From CAYQUC01 sp964514215 (lineage in GTDB: Bacteria > Pseudomonadota > Gammaproteobacteria > UBA6429 > Thiohalophilaceae): a stretch of DNA of 26,178 nt. A program made the translations under genes and the position numbers. Shown here in pieces: positions 8,302 through 16,700 of this stretch (position 1 is its first letter; every line of letters begins with the position of its first letter). Where the stretch lies: positions 1-26,178 of the forward strand of contig CAZEPW010000051.1 in NCBI GenBank assembly GCA_964514215.1, given 5' to 3'. The notes below the pieces were generated by a model that made no database searches, had not been told where the DNA came from, and saw only the letters and a program-made list of their open reading frames with translations.

Positions 8302-9279
8302 TTAGTTAGCTTGGCAAACAACATCACTGTAATTTGCTAATTCGGTCACAGCTCGAAAACCATTCAATAGTGCTTGTGCAACATCATTTGAATTAATTTC
8401 AAATATATGACGACCACTTGCTATACCACCACAAACTGCAGCAGATAAAGTACCAGTACTTCCTCGTTGGGAACAATTAACAGCGATACCCAAATCGATT
8501 AATTCCTGAGCCATATCTTGTGCTGTTATAGGCGAACCGCTACATTGGCTGTATTGATAATCTTTATAGACTTTTTCTAATGTTGGTTTACATGCAATAT
8601 CAGTATAATTTGTTAACTCAGACACGGGTTTAAAACCACCAAGCAACGCTTTAGTTACGTCACTTTTTTTAATTTTAAAGACATTAATATTTCCAGATAA
8701 ACCGCCACACACTGCCACGTGAACCAACCCATCGGTATTTTTTTGAGCACAACGAACAATAATATCTTGCGCCATTAACGCTTGAGCCATCACTTCAGGT
8801 GTAGTAACCGAGCCTTGACATTGAGCCACAATGTCACGCTTATACACTTTTTGGTATTCCACTGCTTGCGGTATAATTTCAGACTGACATTTCTCTAAAG
8901 CAATAAGGACATTATTAAAATTGACTGCTTTTTTAAACCCAATCAATAACGCATCCGTTAAATTCGCATTATTAATTTCAAAGAGATTAAGTTCCCCCGT
9001 TGGTGAACCACAACTATTTAAAACATTACTAGTATCACGGATTTTTTTAGAGCAAAGCACATCAATACCAGCTGTAATTAATTCATTCGACATAATATCC
9101 AGTGCGATATTTGACGATTGACATTGCTTGTCACCACTAGCTTTAAAAACTTGTATCACACCACTATTTTGTGGTGCGACATTGTCAACAGCAACTTGCT
9201 GCACATCCAATGATGCTTGGTTATTATTTTTACAAGACACAAAAATTATTAATGATAAAACTAAAACTATGTACTTCAT
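8302..9279 (-). CDS. Lipoprotein with three four-cysteine repeats
   Basis: This 325-residue protein has a lipobox, FVSC, with Cys at residue 16. The mature part is three copies of an unrecognised domain of about 90 residues. The cysteines fall at 53/76/90/131, 154/177/191/230 and 246/269/283/322, so the first two spacings are 23 and 14 in every copy and the third is 41, 39 and 39. Copies also share an aromatic start (VFK or VYK), an acidic/hydrophobic helix (AQALMAQDI, AQELIDLGI), CGG after the third Cys in copies 2 and 3, a FEI or FKI strand, and ALLxGFxxV. Two disulfides per copy are likely in the periplasm or at the surface (inference). GGGAG at 9287-9291 serves ATG 9277-9279. It lies between the two glycine-rich paralogues, so the three products may form one assembly. 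No function can be named. Confidence 0.87.
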   Translation of the reverse strand: MKYIVLVLSLIIFVSCKNNNQASLDVQQVAVDNVAPQNSGVIQVFKASGDKQCQSSNIALDIMSNELITAGIDVLCSKKIRDTSNVLNSCGSPTGELNLFEINNANLTDALLIGFKKAVNFNNVLIALEKCQSEIIPQAVEYQKVYKRDIVAQCQGSVTTPEVMAQALMAQDIIVRCAQKNTDGLVHVAVCGGLSGNINVFKIKKSDVTKALLGGFKPVSELTNYTDIACKPTLEKVYKDYQYSQCSGSPITAQDMAQELIDLGIAVNCSQRGSTGTLSAAVCGGIASGRHIFEINSNDVAQALLNGFRAVTELANYSDVVCQAN

Positions 9280-9324
9280 TATCGTTCTCCCTGAATCGAT
9301 TGTTATTTTGGTAGCTAAATGTAA

Positions 9325-9453
9325 CTACATTTGTGAAACTTTATGAATAAGAGCCGGTATTGGTTGCACCAGTAACACCACAATCGCAGCACAACAAAAT
9401 GACACCAGTAATAAAAAGCTCAGTTTTTTTAATAAACATAATATATTTTTCAT
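9325..9453 (-). CDS. 42-residue single-pass membrane peptide
   Basis: A short ORF runs from ATG 9451-9453 to TAG 9325-9327. The product starts MKNILCLLKK and has one strongly hydrophobic segment (about residues 11-30), then QPIPALIHKVSQM. AAAGGGG at 9459-9465, five bases before the ATG, is a strong ribosome site. It begins 15 bases after the preceding gene's stop and ends 45 bases before the next start, so it is embedded in the minus-strand run. It could be a small membrane subunit or a regulatory peptide. I do not recognise it. Confidence rests on the ribosome site, the hydrophobic segment and the position; a homologue search is needed to exclude chance. Confidence 0.55.
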   Translation of the reverse strand: MKNILCLLKKLSFLLLVSFCCAAIVVLLVQPIPALIHKVSQM

Positions 9454-9468
9454 ACTAACCCCTTTATT

Positions 9469-10521
9469 TTATTTGGTTGAGGTGCGATTAATTTTAATAA
9501 CGTATCCGACATTACCGGCTGAACCAGTTTCCCCACCATTACCACCGCTTGCTGCACCACCTAAAATGACAGTAGAATTTTCTTGATTATAATTTTCATA
9601 ATTAATACCTGCAGCGCCACCCTGAACACGGATCGAATCTTCAGGCGCTGTTATAGATTCAGCAACTAATACAACAATACCACCACCACCGCCTCCTCCA
9701 GAAAATTGAGGTTGGGGAATATAATTAGGTATTGTTGCGGGATCGGCATCTGGGCTGATGTAGACTAAAGAATTGTCAGGATTAGTTTTGTTTAAACTTA
9801 ACCATCGATATGCTCCAGAACCACCATTGGCATATATCAATCCTGCACTAATATCGATTTCATGATTAGACTCAAGTACAATCAAACCACCAGCACCACC
9901 GCCATCAAAAGAAAGACTATTACCCGTGTTACCGCTGGCGCGAATGACTCCGTTAATAACAATATCACCATCAGCAATTATCCTAAGATAACCACCACCA
10001 TTATCTCCGGCACCACCTAAAGGAAAAGCATCAAATGAAGAAGCCGCAGTAGTCTGATACAGTGCTAAACCGCCAATCCGATTTGTCGCTTGCGTTCGAG
10101 CAACACCCAAACCAAAACCTTCAGAAACAACAATCTCAGCCCCTGCAGCAAGTGTAAAACCTGATTGACAACGAATCGTGGTCCCAGTAGGAACTATCAA
10201 CAAGCCCGTTAATTCACAAGTTGAAAAATTAGTTTGCAATTGTGGTGTAGTAATCCAATCACCTGCAACTAGATACTCAGCATTATCGTTATTAAAATTT
10301 TCAGCATCACTTTCACGATTATTTTTTAATTTTAATAGCTCATTAAAATTATTTGAAACGGCTTTTCGGATTATTAAAAAATTACTATTAATTTCAGCGG
10401 CAATTGCACGTTGTCCAGATTTAAAATCATATAAATCAACTTCATCAATATTAGACGACCAACAAGTTTCAATCGATATCATTGAAGCCATCACCGACAT
10501 TAAGAATATTCTAGCGTTCAT
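9469..10521 (-). CDS. Secreted glycine-rich repeat protein (paralogue A), first gene of the run
   Basis: This 350-residue protein is a paralogue of the product of 7212-8249. Both have a signal peptide, the N-terminal A-x-E-[VI]-N-x-NF motif (AIAAEINSNF), GTTIRCQ followed by GFTL, GFGxGVAR, a PLGGAG segment, INGxI and GGGGGGGIVVLV, and an ending that reads GYV[VI] plus a short strand. The overall pattern is Gly-rich loops joining short Val/Ile strands, which suggests an extended beta structure. It is likely secreted to the surface. GTG at 10522-10524 and ATG at 10519-10521 are adjacent in-frame starts; ATG is chosen because GAGG lies seven bases before it. It leads the seven-gene run and has a candidate promoter and a TTGTAAGATTTGTA box upstream. 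Function is unknown. Confidence 0.85.
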   Translation of the reverse strand: MNARIFLMSVMASMISIETCWSSNIDEVDLYDFKSGQRAIAAEINSNFLIIRKAVSNNFNELLKLKNNRESDAENFNNDNAEYLVAGDWITTPQLQTNFSTCELTGLLIVPTGTTIRCQSGFTLAAGAEIVVSEGFGLGVARTQATNRIGGLALYQTTAASSFDAFPLGGAGDNGGGYLRIIADGDIVINGVIRASGNTGNSLSFDGGGAGGLIVLESNHEIDISAGLIYANGGSGAYRWLSLNKTNPDNSLVYISPDADPATIPNYIPQPQFSGGGGGGGIVVLVAESITAPEDSIRVQGGAAGINYENYNQENSTVILGGAASGGNGGETGSAGNVGYVIKINRTSTK

Positions 10522-10571
10522 CACACCACCTCACAGTTAAATATATAAATAATTTAATTAATCTATGATTA

Positions 10572-10600
10572 AATTTAGGCTGCTAAGCCATTTGATTCAA
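10572..10600 (-). promoter_or_regulatory. Candidate sigma-70-like promoter of the seven-gene run
   Basis: On the minus strand TTGAAT (10595-10600) and TAAATT (10572-10577) are separated by exactly 17 bases. Each matches the consensus at four of six positions. It lies about 50 bases before the first start codon. The TTGTAAGATTTGTA box sits eight bases upstream of the -35, an activator-like position. In AT-rich DNA such matches occur by chance, so this is tentative. Confidence 0.35.
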
Positions 10601-10608
10601 TCTTATTA

Positions 10609-10622
10609 TTGTAAGATTTGTA
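10609..10622. promoter_or_regulatory. TTGTAAGATTTGTA box upstream of the seven-gene run
   Basis: A 14-base exact match to one and a half units of the 9-mer TTGTAAGAT that is tandemly repeated at 21725-21933. It consists of two TTGTA half-sites four bases apart in direct orientation. It lies about 90 bases upstream of the first gene. The same 14-mer occurs at 11137-11150. Followed by TATAAGAGTG (10621-10630), which recurs at 11208-11217. Likely a protein-binding site; the binder is unknown. Confidence 0.55.
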
Positions 10623-10644
10623 TAAGAGTGAAATGGTAATAAAA

Positions 10645-11073
10645 TTACTTGTGACGCAGAAGATGAATATCTCGTTGAAAATTATCCATAATAGCTTTAA
10701 ATAAAAAAATATCGCTATAATCAAGCTTATGTAATATCACTATTAAAGGCTTATCAGAGTACTTTAGATTAATGACAAAAGTATTTTTTCCTTTAATAAC
10801 ACTTTCAATACTCGACATATGAATAATTTTACAAGGCCATAACAACCCAAATTTATATTCAATATAATTCTCAAAGATACTAATAAAATTATTAGAAAAT
10901 AATACATAACTTATAAATCCAATAACCATACTAATAAGAGAAATTAATTTTAAAGAAATAAAATCAAAATAAAAATTTATAACGAATAATAATATTCCAG
11001 AAAACAAAATAAAAATTCCTTTTAATCTTGATTTTTCATTTAAAATAAATATTATTAGCGGATTTTTTTTCAT
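10645..11073 (-). CDS. Small membrane protein with two transmembrane helices
   Basis: This 142-residue protein has two hydrophobic helices close together (about residues 20-37 and 42-60), preceded by a Lys-rich N-terminus. They are followed by about 80 residues of mixed strand and helix (from NYIEYKFGLLWPCKIIHMSSI) that resemble a bacterial PH-like membrane domain. That resemblance is by pattern only and weak. No signal peptide cleavage site or catalytic motif was seen. AGG precedes ATG 11071-11073 by about seven bases. It has its own upstream region with two TTGTAAGA boxes, so it may be regulated together with the neighbouring surface-protein genes. It lies between the seven-gene run and the propeller lipoprotein gene, all on the same strand. 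The gene is very AT-rich. Function is unknown. Confidence 0.75.
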   Translation of the reverse strand: MKKNPLIIFILNEKSRLKGIFILFSGILLFVINFYFDFISLKLISLISMVIGFISYVLFSNNFISIFENYIEYKFGLLWPCKIIHMSSIESVIKGKNTFVINLKYSDKPLIVILHKLDYSDIFLFKAIMDNFQRDIHLLRHK

Positions 11074-11113
11074 AACAAACCTAATATAATCAATATCAAC
11101 ACTACCTGTCTTC

Positions 11114-11249
11114 GAGTGTTATAAGCAATAATAGTTTTGTAAGATTTGTACGAGGTATATTTTTTAGGAGTAGCTTTAACTGGATATAATAATTTTCCAA
11201 CTACAGATATAAGAGTGTTACTGACAACAATCTATTTGTAAGAATTGTA
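11114..11249. promoter_or_regulatory. Two composite GAGTGTTA / TTGTAAGAWTTGTA boxes 99 bases apart
   Basis: GAGTGTTA (11114-11121) is followed after 15 bases by TTGTAAGATTTGTA (11137-11150). GAGTGTTA (11213-11220) is followed after 15 bases by TTGTAAGAATTGTA (11236-11249). The identical arrangement and spacing, with unrelated sequence between the two parts, argues for selection on a two-part site. They lie 64-160 bases upstream of the small membrane-protein gene and just downstream of the propeller lipoprotein gene stop. The rest of 11074-11280 shows nothing else I can name. Confidence 0.6.
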
Positions 11250-11280
11250 TTTGGTTAATTAAATAATCTACGTATGATAC

Positions 11281-13416
11281 TTATTTAATCAAAAAGCTTT
11301 CAAACACACTAACTCTACCGGTTCTTAAATCCAGTAAATTATTTCTACCGCCAACAACCAGTGTGTTATCTGCTGGCTCAGAACTGAATAATACATTTTT
11401 ACCAAACTTGTCCCCTGTGCGAGGTTTTTGAGCTACTAATATCGAACCTAATCGAGGTAACTGCGTCCAGTCTGCACCAGAGCGAATAAATAACTGAACG
11501 TAACCACTGCTAAGACCATCCTCCATCGGAATTGAAAATAAATCGCCTTTAGATACTCCAACTGCGATAAAATTATTATCATTACTAAATGCTAAGGATG
11601 CTCCAAAGCTTTCGGATAAAATAGGACGCTGTGATACTAATGTTGGGCCCTGCGTAGGTTGATTAAGCCAACTATCATTGACTTTTGAAAATAATTGAAC
11701 ATTATTATTTGCAGCAATTGCAATGGATTGACCGTCAGGACTAAAAGCAAGTCCATTAGAGCCAAACTTTCTTAGACGTATTGGGGATTTGGATTGTAAT
11801 ATAGGGCCACGCTGAGGTGCTACAGTAATCCAGTCAGCTCCGTTTCGTTGAAATAAATGGACTAATCCAACATCAGTATCCCCTGTTGATTCAATATCTC
11901 CCCATCGTTCGGCAACTGCAATTGTTTGACTATCAGGACTAAACGCCAACATGTCGCCAAAATAATTAGGATTTCCGATGTTAACTAATGTTGGTGTTAA
12001 CATTAAACCGCGTATTGGTGCTTGTACATTCCAATCAGCACCGCTTCGTTGAAATAATTGAACCACACCTGGATCGGGTGATACATCGGATAGTTGCGTT
12101 GGCATAGTTGACACTGCTAATGTCAAGCCATCGGGACTAAATAGTAATTCTTCCGCGCTATTTTCGGATGCTCTACGACTACGGTTTGCTTGCAGCATAA
12201 AACCATACGTTGGTGCTGTATTCCAGTCAGGGTCTACCCGATTAAACAACTGAACCATATCAAGCGTATTATTAGGTCGTGATATCCCAACTGCCAATGT
12301 TTTCCCATCAGGGCTGAATGCAATTGCACTTCCAAATTGTATTCGATCAACTAATTGTGACGGCACTAACTCATATTGAAAATCCCACCCAAATAGCGTT
12401 CGGGTATATATTAATACCGTCCCTGTTTCGAGCGTGCTACCAAGTGGCTTTTCTTTATCATCCGCAATTGCCAACGTCGTGCCATCTGGACTTAGAGTAA
12501 TAGCAGGTTTTGATTGGCTTCCGAGAACAGACTTCTCACTAGGCGACAATATCTCATATCTTGCGCTAATACCGTTTTTTAAGCCTTCACGGGTTGTAAC
12601 TGAATTTGAAATAACCGGAATACTTTTACCGTATGAATTAACTGCGGTTATACGATAAAAATGTTGTTCACCAAAGACAACATTATCAAAATTAATACCA
12701 TCTCGATCACCGCGCTCGACACCAACACGGCCCCCTACATTATTCCTACTTCTATTTCCGATATAATTATCATTAACAATCTTAAAATTAGTATTATTTC
12801 CTACAGACTTTTCAATAATATAATAATTTGGTAATCCAGATACAGGTACATCCCAAGCAACACCAACTTTAAAACCACCTCCTGGACTCGCGGTAACATT
12901 TTCTAATGGAGCTGGAGGCCCACCGCCAATTTCAGCACTACACACACCGGATCGATTATTATCAAGAACAACACCAATTGAAAATAGCCATTCACAAACA
13001 CCTAACATAGTGTTTCCAGTGACGTCAGTTACATTCGCTATTCTAATTTTATAAATAGTATTGTCTTGTAGTGTTCCGTTCCCTACGCTGATATTAAGCA
13101 CGGTATTATCGTCTGATAAAACTAAATCGGAATCTCGTAAAAAAAATTGTTTACTACTATTGAATATACCATTGGCATCGTAGGGAAAAATGCCAATTCT
13201 ATCGGTTGCTATTGAATTGGGTTCAATTGCTTCATTAAAACGAATTGAAATTGTATCTGTCGTTAAAATTAACGCTTCTGATGCAGGCTGAGTATCGATA
13301 ACAATCGGACCGGAAATATCAGATACTGTCGTTGTAGAAGACTTTGCTCCGCCACAAGCACTTAGCGTTAATGCAATAAAACTGATGAGCGTAATATTTT
13401 GAATGTTAAGTATCAT
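11281..13416 (-). CDS. Lipoprotein with Ig-like, FN3-like and seven-repeat beta-propeller domains
   Basis: This 711-residue lipoprotein has lipobox LSAC with Cys at residue 21. An Ig-like domain of Big_5 type (about 36-150) shows SIRFNEAIEPNSI and NVTDVTGNTM. A fibronectin-III-like domain (about 170-280) shows YRITAVNSYGKS. The C-terminal 420 residues hold seven repeats with the signature [LI]xFSPDGxTLAV followed by VQLFxRxGADW, consistent with a seven-bladed propeller of the FG-GAP or WD-like kind. These are extracellular binding modules; nothing suggests an enzyme. The frame starts at 13437, but the ATG at 13414-13416 is preferred: GGAG at 13424-13427 lies seven bases before it and it gives a compact lipoprotein signal peptide. 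Probably surface-exposed and possibly a partner of the adhesin encoded upstream. Confidence 0.87.
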   Translation of the reverse strand: MILNIQNITLISFIALTLSACGGAKSSTTTVSDISGPIVIDTQPASEALILTTDTISIRFNEAIEPNSIATDRIGIFPYDANGIFNSSKQFFLRDSDLVLSDDNTVLNISVGNGTLQDNTIYKIRIANVTDVTGNTMLGVCEWLFSIGVVLDNNRSGVCSAEIGGGPPAPLENVTASPGGGFKVGVAWDVPVSGLPNYYIIEKSVGNNTNFKIVNDNYIGNRSRNNVGGRVGVERGDRDGINFDNVVFGEQHFYRITAVNSYGKSIPVISNSVTTREGLKNGISARYEILSPSEKSVLGSQSKPAITLSPDGTTLAIADDKEKPLGSTLETGTVLIYTRTLFGWDFQYELVPSQLVDRIQFGSAIAFSPDGKTLAVGISRPNNTLDMVQLFNRVDPDWNTAPTYGFMLQANRSRRASENSAEELLFSPDGLTLAVSTMPTQLSDVSPDPGVVQLFQRSGADWNVQAPIRGLMLTPTLVNIGNPNYFGDMLAFSPDSQTIAVAERWGDIESTGDTDVGLVHLFQRNGADWITVAPQRGPILQSKSPIRLRKFGSNGLAFSPDGQSIAIAANNNVQLFSKVNDSWLNQPTQGPTLVSQRPILSESFGASLAFSNDNNFIAVGVSKGDLFSIPMEDGLSSGYVQLFIRSGADWTQLPRLGSILVAQKPRTGDKFGKNVLFSSEPADNTLVVGGRNNLLDLRTGRVSVFESFLIK

Positions 13417-13547
13417 TAGACAACTCCATTTAGTCATTTCACACTACTTATACAAATAAAATCAATCTAATTTTTTCTACCAGAGCATTAATTTTTTAAA
13501 TATTTTAGTGTGAAATTTAATATCAACAAGATGATATAGAGATTTGA

Positions 13548-13588
13548 AATCATTGTATAGTCTGATTAAGACTATAATTGTAATGATT
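13548..13588. promoter_or_regulatory. Imperfect dyad, candidate operator
   Basis: TATAGTCT (13556-13563) and AGACTATA (13569-13576) are perfect inverted arms around a five-base centre. The flanks AATCATT (13548-13554) and AATGATT (13582-13588) extend the symmetry after a short bulge. It lies about 130 bases upstream of the propeller lipoprotein start. There is no T tract, so an operator is more likely than a terminator. No regulator can be named. Confidence 0.4.
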
Positions 13589-13688
13589 ATCTTCATCTCT
13601 TCCACAAGAATGTCCTATAATCCTCTAAATTATTTATTGGCACTTACTTTTTTTAAATATATTTAACCAAATATCGAGGAGTCTGACC

Positions 13689-13708
13689 CTTTGATACTCT
13701 TTGATACT
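13689..13708. repeat. Tandem 10-bp direct repeat
   Basis: CTTTGATACT occurs twice head to tail (13689-13698, 13699-13708), directly after GAGTCTGACC. It is not seen elsewhere in the window. It may be a replication-slippage duplication or a remnant of an intergenic repeat. Confidence 0.6.
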
Positions 13709-13748
13709 TAAAAATCATTCCCCCGTGATATTTTTATTAGTACTTTAT

Positions 13749-16700
13749 TCATTTTAACTGGTTCATCATCAATTTAACTGCTTTATCGACTTGGATTATT
13801 CGATTACCATAATCATCACTATAAATAAATCTATTCAATAACTTAGGCTTTGTTGTAAAACTGAATTTTTTACTGCTATCACTCACATGTATTGAGATAG
13901 CAGGCATAATAGAATCTATACCTTGACTTTCATCATTTAAATTAAAAATATTCTTTTTGTTGATGCTACCAAAACTATTATTATTTAACCGAGTATTTAA
14001 GGTTGTATTTTTTTTCTTATTTAATTTAGGTGTTAATAATAACTTTTTAATTTTAAAATCAGTATCAATTTTAAATCTGTTAGTTTTTTTCGGTATTGTG
14101 TTTTTAAAACTAAAATCTAATCGTTTATTATTAATATCAAGTTCATTATATTTTTTTTCATCATTAGAATTATTTAATTCATTAAAAATTTTATCACTTA
14201 CCTTTATTATCTTTGCAGTAAGTATTTTATTATTAAACACCTTAAATAATTGCGATAATGCGCCTGTGCCTCTAAGTACAGATTGTTCACTTGTATAATT
14301 TCTAGCTTTTCCTGTACTAACCTCACTCTTGGGGATTTTATTCTTAGAAGCTTTAATATTTAAACCAGATGACGGTAATCCAAAATATACTACATCGGGG
14401 ATGAAACCAATCCCAAATTCAAATAATTCCCTACACCCAGCGGTGTTTACTCTACACGCTGTAATTGGATATCGAGCAGCATACCGTACACTAGCACCAA
14501 ATGAACTTCGAATGACAGCAGCAATAAATGGTCCAGCAAAGTATGCTGTGGCCGCTAATATTATACTATCTTTTGCCGCATTACTTTGCATTACCCGTTT
14601 TTTACCGGCACGGTTCTCTTGTGTTAAATCTAGCTGATAAACACCATAGTTTTTACCTGAATTAATTAGATCATAAGCTTGTTTTACAACCGGTTTTAAT
14701 TGGTATTCTGGGAACTCAAATTCAAAGCCCTTACCAGTAAGAAGATTCTCTATGTTCAAACCTAAACCTTTGACGACACTAAAATAATCATCGCCAAATG
14801 TATTCTTATATGAACTATTAAATCGTTGCCAAGGTGTAGATTGGAACCAAACAACACCTTCAGTCGCTTTTTGATTTATTTGTTCTGCAAGAGTAATTTG
14901 CCCACTTCTAGCATACAATGGATACAGCTTACCATTTACAGTTGGTCTGCCACTGCGTATTTTCTCTCTAGATAAAGCATTTAGAAATTTATTAGCCTGC
15001 AAATCTATATAAAATTGCTTATATTGATATTGATAATCACCGCTAACAGCTCTTAATGCCGCTTTATATAGTCGTCTTTTGGCTTCAATAATTTCTACTT
15101 TAGTTGGCGGTAGTACTGGATGATTTTTGGTCGGCCTTAGACGTGGTCTACCATCATGCCTACCAGTACTTAATCTATATCGAGGTAATCTATTTAATAT
15201 TTTTGCAAAATCAACAGCTCTTTTATCAATTAACTTAATTTCTTTAATATGAAGCCTTCTATATTCGATTTCAGCATCACCAACTTGATTGGCCATTAAT
15301 GTGCCATAAGATACTTCTTTACTATTACGAATATCAGAACGTTCTTGTTGTGATGTATTTTCTAGCGCCATAACTGTTTTCTTGTTTAAGCGCGAGATAA
15401 AATTGTCTCCAGAGAAATCAGCTAAATCTTCTTTTTTCTTATATTTTGTTTTAAAGAGTAAATAGGAACGGCCTGCGGCATATTCTTGCTCATAGATTTC
15501 ATGCAACAAGGTTTTAATCATTATTTTTTTACTTAATATGCCACCAGTGTTAATAAAGATATTACCTTTTTGCTTCGATTTTCCTGTTATATAGGCGCCA
15601 AGAATTGTCAATTTTTTTAATGAACTACTACTGGTTTTGTTAGAATCGTAGAATAAGATTTTATTTAGACTTATACCCAATTCATTTTGAACAATTCTAG
15701 CGAATTGTCGAAGGGATTTTAACGATTGCTCTGGATTTTTTGACTTAATCGCTTTTAGTAATTTATTATTTTTTCGACTTAAAATATCATCCAGTTTGGT
15801 ATTTATTATATTTGTCTTAATGACTTGACCTAAATTTTGTATACCATATCTTTTGTCTTTACTAACGGTTGAAATTGATTTTGATATATCTCGAATGTTT
15901 TTGATGGTTGCCTTTGTATCTTTAGCAATATCCTTCCAACCTTTTTTACTTAACATACGATGATCAATCGATACATCAACATTCAGGCCACCGGTTTTCC
16001 GGTTCGCGGTAACAATTTGTAATGAGTTAATATCACGATTCAAACTAGCCAATAAGATAGGTTTATTATCCCAAGAACTAAGCTTGCCTTTACCCAATGT
16101 AGCCAAGATATTTTGTCCGCGAACATACCCTGAATTTGATAGTTTTAGAGATGATTTGTCTTTATAAAATTTACTAATTTTAGGTTTAGATTGGCTTTTA
16201 GTAGAAACTTCTTTTGAAATCTTAGCGCTTTCCGTTTTATTTTTATTTTTTGGAAACAACTTATTGACGCCAAATAGTGAAGAACTAATATTCAATTTAA
16301 AATTACTCGAACGATCAAAATCAATTAAATCTTTAGACTCAAATGATGTTGTTTTAAGAGTTAAGTTACCCCCGTCAACACCATTTTTGTCAATTTGCGC
16401 AATAACTGCACCAACTAAACTGGTTTTACCTTTTGTTTCAATCGAAATCAATTTACTGCCAATTAAACGAGTAATATTATCTACCCAGCGTTTATCTTGA
16501 TTTCGACGGGCAATATTCAAACCACTACTGGTAGAACCAACTTTAATACCGAAATCATTACCTCTTGAATTAATTTTACTTTGTCTACTTTGTACCACAA
16601 AATTACCACCAATACTTAATGCAATATCTTCAGCTTGTACTGTGGCACCGACAATATCGGTGTCTTGATTACTGTTAATTTTGAACTTTTTGCCAGCCAC

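Larger units (their letters stand above)
13417..13748. other. Intergenic region upstream of propeller lipoprotein gene
   Basis: These 332 bases separate two minus-strand genes. They contain the ribosome site of the lipoprotein gene, a 41-base imperfect dyad (13548-13588) and a 10-bp tandem duplication (13689-13708). No open frame with a ribosome site was found on either strand, so there is no immunity-type gene after the adhesin. No clear intrinsic terminator follows the adhesin stop at 13749. CTTATACAAAT (13447-13457) is the reverse complement of an 11-mer overlapping the box at 10616-10626. Confidence 0.6.

Noticed and set aside
13676..13710. Transposon end suggested by GAGTCTGACCC next to a direct repeat
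   Set aside because: No matching inverted copy or transposase nearby; only the 10-bp tandem duplication is supported.
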